Source: Lachnospiraceae bacterium (lineage in GTDB: Bacteria > Bacillota > Clostridia > Lachnospirales > Lachnospiraceae). Taken from it: a DNA stretch of 64,000 bases. This document shows positions 60,209-64,000 of the stretch, one piece after another. Both the position numbers and the translations under genes were made by a program. Where the stretch lies: the NCBI GenBank assembly GCA_017450065.1, contig JAFSYI010000054.1:1-64000 (forward strand), given 5' to 3'. The notes beneath the pieces were generated by a model. That model was given only the letters and a program-made list of their open reading frames with translations, did no database searches and was not told the DNA's origin. Each line of letters starts with the position of its first letter. Position 1 is the stretch's first letter.

Positions 60209-63028
60209 CTACGGATTCCGCTGCACATATATGGTATATGTCCTCGTGTTTCCGTTCTGTGCCTTACATACCACTGTTATCGTATTTGTTCCTACATTAA
60301 GCTCTGCGGTACCGACACCGCCTATCGAAGAAGTGTTCGCAACCGCCGTAGCACCTACGCTGATCATGTTCACGCTGTTGTCAACGATCAGATAATATGT
60401 ATCTGTCGCAGGTGAGAATACAGGTGCCAGCGTCAGTCCGTCTACCCACAGACCCGACAGATAGTTATTCGGATTTGACTCACTCGTAGGTTTTTCGCAA
60501 GGTGTATCAGGCATATTATAATAGTATGGAATTCTAAAAACAAGGGTTGAATTATCGTCCGTATAAGCTTTTTTCATCCTTGCAGATTCCGATGAAGCCG
60601 CCTGGATATTACTCATATACTGATGCGAGTATATTCCGTTAGTCTTGTTGACAACATTAAACTTCTCGAAATACAGAGTATTCTGTCCTCTGCCTATATA
60701 CCTGTCCGCAAGATATTTGGCACTTCCCAGTATCGACCTGTATCTTGTATTCCACGGTCTGTTGAAGCCTTCGTCGTATCCCTTCGCATATATCAGCCCG
60801 TTTATTATGGGAGTTCTTCCGTTTGCCGCATATGCTCCGATATTAAAGTAATTAAAATATCCTTCATATCCCGGAACGGTTCCGGATATACTCTGCGAAC
60901 GTCCGTACAGTCCCTGTTCCTGTATTATCCTTGTCGCAAGATGATACGGGCTTATTCCCGCCTCCCTTGCAGCATCGGTTATGGCATTTATATAATTCCT
61001 CTGCACACCGTCCGTATCCATGAACGCGGAATCAATAAAGGTTCCCGCAGCTATGTTCTTAACGCCTTCTTCGTTCTGGTAATCAAGACAGTCCAGCCTT
61101 TCGAACTGGTATATACCGCTTTCCGTAAGGAAATTCCTGGGATCCATGTAATATGCTATAAGCTCGGGGGATGCAGATGCCCAGGTACCTCCGTCGAAGC
61201 CGTACCAGCTGTTGTTATTCCAGTTATATGCCTGCGGAGCGGTTGATTTCCATGATGATATGCTGTTCTTTGCCACCAGGTTCTTACCCACCGAGCATTC
61301 GGCAACCAAAGCCTCCATCCACTCAAGACCGGTTTCTACCGTTTCGAACTGCCAGTAAGGATGTTTCTCATGCAGCGCTCTTAAATTGGCCTTATAGGAT
61401 TCCGGAAGCTTGCTTATGGCGTTCTCAAAATCAGTATCCGAGGTCGGCTTCGTATTCTGCACAGTCGCGATCACATTTACAAAGTCGGCATTTACATAGC
61501 CTTTTCTGTCGTAACCCTTAACCGTAAAGCTTACATAATACCATTTTGCACCATCACTGCCGGTCACTTCACCGAGAATATTAAGCCTGTGTCCGGAGTT
61601 AAGCTGCTCAACGACTGTTCCGTTTACTGCGCTTTCCCTGATCCTGACGCCATAGCCCTTAACCATTGCCGTCATGGCATCGGTATAATCGGTCACATCA
61701 TTTTTCTCGAGCTTCACATAGTCCGCGATCATAAACCCTTTTGTTTCCGAACCGCCTACCTTATAGCTGATCTCATACCACCACGTTCCGTCCTCGGTCT
61801 GTCTCTCATTCAGTACGTGTACGGTGCTGCCGGTACTCAGCCATGTGATTATCTGACCGGTTCCCGGCGTTTTTCTTACATTTACATTTATTCCGTTTAC
61901 TGCGCCGTTCTTGTTAACTTCGGTAGGTTCGCTCTGGATCTCTTCTTTCTTATCCTTTTCCTCATCCTTACCGCTGTCGGTATCACCGTCTTCCTTCTTA
62001 TCCTGCTCACCGGCGCTGTTCCCGGAAACAGAAACGGAGTTACCTGTTTCCGTCGCCTGCGCAGTGACGTTTTGGGTAACTCCTTCCACAAAGTCAGATC
62101 TTATATATCCCGTCTGTGGTGTCATGTCGCTGATGAAAGAAATCTTATACCATACATTTCCATCACTTCCGGCCATCTGTTCAGTGACTGTGACCGACCG
62201 TCCCGTGGATACACGTCCCACCACATTTCCGTCTACGGCCTTCTCTCTTACATTTACTCCGGTTCCTTTGACAACACCCACCTGAACGCCTGTTGATGTA
62301 TTACCCGCCGCAGAGGCTGCCGGCGCTGCAGATGCAGCCGCTGTGTTTGTCTGCTGCTTTGAACCGGTCTCTGCCGTCACCGTTCCTTTAGCCTTGATCA
62401 GATCCGACCGGATATATCCTTTATGAACGATGCCGTCCCGGCTGTAGCTTACCGAATACCATACCTTTCCGTCATCTCCGGTCGACATACTGAGCAGGCT
62501 TACGTCCGTATCCTGTTTGAGACACATCTGAAGGTCCGATGCCGTAGACGGCGATTTACGCATTATCGCCACGTCAACGATAACCGTTCCGCTCACTCCG
62601 GCTCCGCCGGCGCCCCCCGCAGATGCATCGCCTTTCTGCGCGGTTGTCGCAGCAGCCGTATCCTTCTTGCTGTCCGTATTATTCACTGCAACCTTCTCTT
62701 TGGATTTACTGATCAGATCCGATCTTATATACCCGGTGCTTTCTCCTATCCTGATCTGATACCAGAGCTTGCCGTCAGCTCCCTTCTTCTCATCGATCAC
62801 GGTAACCGTTTCATCCTTTCGCACCCCAAAGGCAAAGGAAGAATTCGTCGATGCATCCTTCCTTACCTTTCCGCTCGAGCACGTCACGGTTCCTTTCACC
62901 GCAGTATATGCATATGTAGAATGTGAACCTGCCAAAACCATTGTTACGGTTAACGCAGGCAACATGAGATAGCGTAGCATGCGGCCACCCTCAGACCGCA
63001 TTCTATTCGCACACGTATAAGAACGCAT
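60209..63028 (-). CDS. Five-SH3b N-acetylglucosaminidase (cell-wall hydrolase)
   Basis: Up to 939 residues. Signal peptide (MLRYLMLPALTVTMVLAG, cut near TYA). Five bacterial SH3 domains follow, each ending in GYIRSD- or GFMIAD-type strands, with Thr/Ala/Lys linkers between them. A LytD-like glucosaminidase domain follows (WYGFDGGTWASASPELIAYYMDPRNFL, then ATRIIQEQGLYGRSQSISG, NYFNIGAYA); the Glu in RIIQEQG is the likely catalytic acid. A C-terminal beta-sandwich of about 90 residues closes it. It should cut GlcNAc-MurNAc bonds in peptidoglycan during growth or separation. An alternative start at 62980 (MLRYLML) has a GAGGGTGG site 4-8 bases upstream and gives a cleaner signal peptide; the ATG at 63028 has a weaker site. 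Confidence 0.92.
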   Translation of the reverse strand: MRSYTCANRMRSEGGRMLRYLMLPALTVTMVLAGSHSTYAYTAVKGTVTCSSGKVRKDASTNSSFAFGVRKDETVTVIDEKKGADGKLWYQIRIGESTGYIRSDLISKSKEKVAVNNTDSKKDTAAATTAQKGDASAGGAGGAGVSGTVIVDVAIMRKSPSTASDLQMCLKQDTDVSLLSMSTGDDGKVWYSVSYSRDGIVHKGYIRSDLIKAKGTVTAETGSKQQTNTAAASAAPAASAAGNTSTGVQVGVVKGTGVNVREKAVDGNVVGRVSTGRSVTVTEQMAGSDGNVWYKISFISDMTPQTGYIRSDFVEGVTQNVTAQATETGNSVSVSGNSAGEQDKKEDGDTDSGKDEEKDKKEEIQSEPTEVNKNGAVNGINVNVRKTPGTGQIITWLSTGSTVHVLNERQTEDGTWWYEISYKVGGSETKGFMIADYVKLEKNDVTDYTDAMTAMVKGYGVRIRESAVNGTVVEQLNSGHRLNILGEVTGSDGAKWYYVSFTVKGYDRKGYVNADFVNVIATVQNTKPTSDTDFENAISKLPESYKANLRALHEKHPYWQFETVETGLEWMEALVAECSVGKNLVAKNSISSWKSTAPQAYNWNNNSWYGFDGGTWASASPELIAYYMDPRNFLTESGIYQFERLDCLDYQNEEGVKNIAAGTFIDSAFMDTDGVQRNYINAITDAAREAGISPYHLATRIIQEQGLYGRSQSISGTVPGYEGYFNYFNIGAYAANGRTPIINGLIYAKGYDEGFNRPWNTRYRSILGSAKYLADRYIGRGQNTLYFEKFNVVNKTNGIYSHQYMSNIQAASSESARMKKAYTDDNSTLVFRIPYYYNMPDTPCEKPTSESNPNNYLSGLWVDGLTLAPVFSPATDTYYLIVDNSVNMISVGATAVANTSSIGGVGTAELNVGTNTITVVCKAQNGNTRTYTIYVQRNP

Positions 63029-63127
63029 GATATACCGATTCCCCTTTCAGTATATATGTTTCGAATACTGTAGATTGACCAATTAAGTCATGGCCCCTTC
63101 TGCATTATTCATTTTCCCTCGCTTCAT

Positions 63128-63156
63128 ATAATACAACCTGGCCTCGTTTATGTCAA
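63128..63156 (-). promoter_or_regulatory. Promoter for SH3b glucosaminidase
   Basis: Perfect TTGACA (63151-63156), 17-base spacer, TATTAT (63128-63133) on the minus strand, with a leader of about 90-140 bases. The 307-base gap holds this and the purD terminator only. Confidence 0.75.
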
Positions 63157-63212
63157 CCATTATCTTAAAATTGTTTCGGATTTATTACATTGTCATTTTC
63201 GTAACAGCAAAG

Positions 63213-63236
63213 AAAAGCCCGTAAATACGGGCTTTT
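63213..63236 (-). terminator. Terminator after purD
   Basis: AAAAGCCCGTA-AA-TACGGGCTTTT, a symmetric stem followed on the minus strand by TTTCTTT. Confidence 0.8.
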
Positions 63237-63335
63237 CCTACACATTTGCTATTTCGTTTTTTTATTATTTTCTACGGGTTATAGCGCTTGATTCAGGGGA
63301 TTTTATGTCGACCATACCGGTCAAATTTCTCCCGG

Positions 63336-64000
63336 TCATGCTTCATCGATCGCCTTCCCTATATCGCTGCGGCAGTATTTATTATCAAAATCGATCCACT
63401 TAACCGCTTCGTATGCGTTGCTCCTTGCCTGCTTAAGATCATCACCAAGAGCCGTTACTCCGAGTACCCTTCCTCCGTTCGTTACGATCTTTCCATCCTT
63501 AAGTTTTGTTCCTGCATGGAAGCAGTAATAAGAATCCTGTCCTTCAAAACGGTCCAGTCCTCTTATCTCAAAACCCTTTTCATACTTAACCGGATAGCCT
63601 TCGGAAGCAAGCACTACGCAGACAGCCGCATTATCGTTAAAATCAAGTTCTGTCTCATCAAGCCTTCCGTCTATACAGGCCTCCATTACATCTATGATAT
63701 CATTGTTCATCCTCGGAAGGACCACCTGTGCTTCGGGATCTCCGAAACGAGCGTTGTATTCAAGTACCTTCGGTCCGTCATCGGTTAACATAAGTCCAAA
63801 AAATATAACTCCCTTAAAGGGTCTTCCCTCTGCGGTCATTGCATCTACCGTAGGCTGATAAATATTCTTCATGCAGAACTCATCCACTTCCTTTGTATAG
63901 AACGGACTGGGAGAGAAGGTTCCCATACCTCCGGTATTAAGGCCTGTATCTCCGTCGCCGGCTCTCTTATGATCCTGAGCCGATGTCATGGGGCGTACAG
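63336..64000 (-). CDS. purD: Phosphoribosylamine-glycine ligase, N-terminus cut by window edge
   Basis: The C-terminal 221 codons of PurD, which joins glycine to phosphoribosylamine in purine synthesis. The ATP-grasp sequence runs in the order SAQDHKRAGDGDTGLNTGGMG, TAEGRPFKGVIFFGLML, EYNARFGDPEAQVVLPRM, then the C-terminal domain with VVLASEGYP and NGGRVLGVTALG. The frame is open through the right edge, so the visible ATG at 63989 is internal. Terminator at 63213-63236 ends the transcript. Confidence 0.96.
   Translation of the reverse strand, partial: VRPMTSAQDHKRAGDGDTGLNTGGMGTFSPSPFYTKEVDEFCMKNIYQPTVDAMTAEGRPFKGVIFFGLMLTDDGPKVLEYNARFGDPEAQVVLPRMNNDIIDVMEACIDGRLDETELDFNDNAAVCVVLASEGYPVKYEKGFEIRGLDRFEGQDSYYCFHAGTKLKDGKIVTNGGRVLGVTALGDDLKQARSNAYEAVKWIDFDNKYCRSDIGKAIDEA

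Overview
The window is 64 kb of a Gram-positive, low-to-mid GC genome. Gene content points to a plant-fibre-degrading Clostridia member of the Lachnospiraceae, most like rumen Butyrivibrio. The signs are strong AGGAGG ribosome sites, a GH10 xylanase and a GH120 beta-xylosidase, many c-di-GMP proteins, SpaA-type surface adhesins, QueH, ThrH, DUF975 and NhaC. The species cannot be fixed from sequence reading alone. No tRNA, rRNA, CRISPR array, prophage or insertion sequence was seen. Almost everything is on the minus strand; only three genes (27018-27767, 48849-49451, 50651-52507) are on the plus strand.

Layout, left to right. (1) 1-12585 is one giant minus-strand adhesin gene cut by the left edge (at least 4195 codons): signal peptide, N-terminal beta region, choice-of-anchor-A domain, pilin-like domain, then about 30 SpaA/Cna_B-like domains arranged in a six-domain higher-order repeat. 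(2) 12888-20098 holds lower glycolysis (tpiA, pgk, gapA). Between pgk and gapA sit a SpoVK-type AAA+ ATPase with a dead first ATPase module and a zinc-ribbon membrane protein. The pgk-tpiA gap carries two tandem repeat arrays. (3) 20274-26611 is a close-packed run: xerD, an esterase, an HD-GYP protein, a cysteine desulfurase and a PHP phosphatase. (4) 27018-34588 has a DUF975 membrane protein facing an NhaC antiporter / GGDEF / zinc-ribbon / argS / nudix operon. (5) 34828-35569 holds two small genes, one a textbook double-glycine leader peptide. (6) 35731-38846 is amino-sugar metabolism: nagB, a GlmU-like acetyltransferase, and a GlmM carrying an N-terminal excisionase-like HTH domain with its own internal start. 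(7) 39069-45257 is xylan degradation (GH120, GH10) with a PAS/GGDEF*/EAL protein between. (8) 45267-52953 has queH, trx, a nucleoid-associated protein, a GreA-family factor, a repeat protein, thrH and two more diguanylate cyclases (FHA-GGDEF and LacI-sensor-GGDEF). (9) 52950-64000 has radA, clpC, a large membrane protein with a prion-like tail, a five-SH3b glucosaminidase, and the 3' part of purD.

Three themes join the genes: cell surface and cell wall (adhesin, glucosaminidase, GlcN/GlcNAc supply), plant polysaccharide use (secreted GH10 feeding a cytoplasmic GH120), and unusually dense c-di-GMP signalling (five proteins within about 30 kb). The candidates most worth following are the HTH-GlmM fusion with its TTGACA-repeat upstream region, the double-glycine peptide locus, the prion-like ClpC-linked protein, and the hexad-repeat adhesin.
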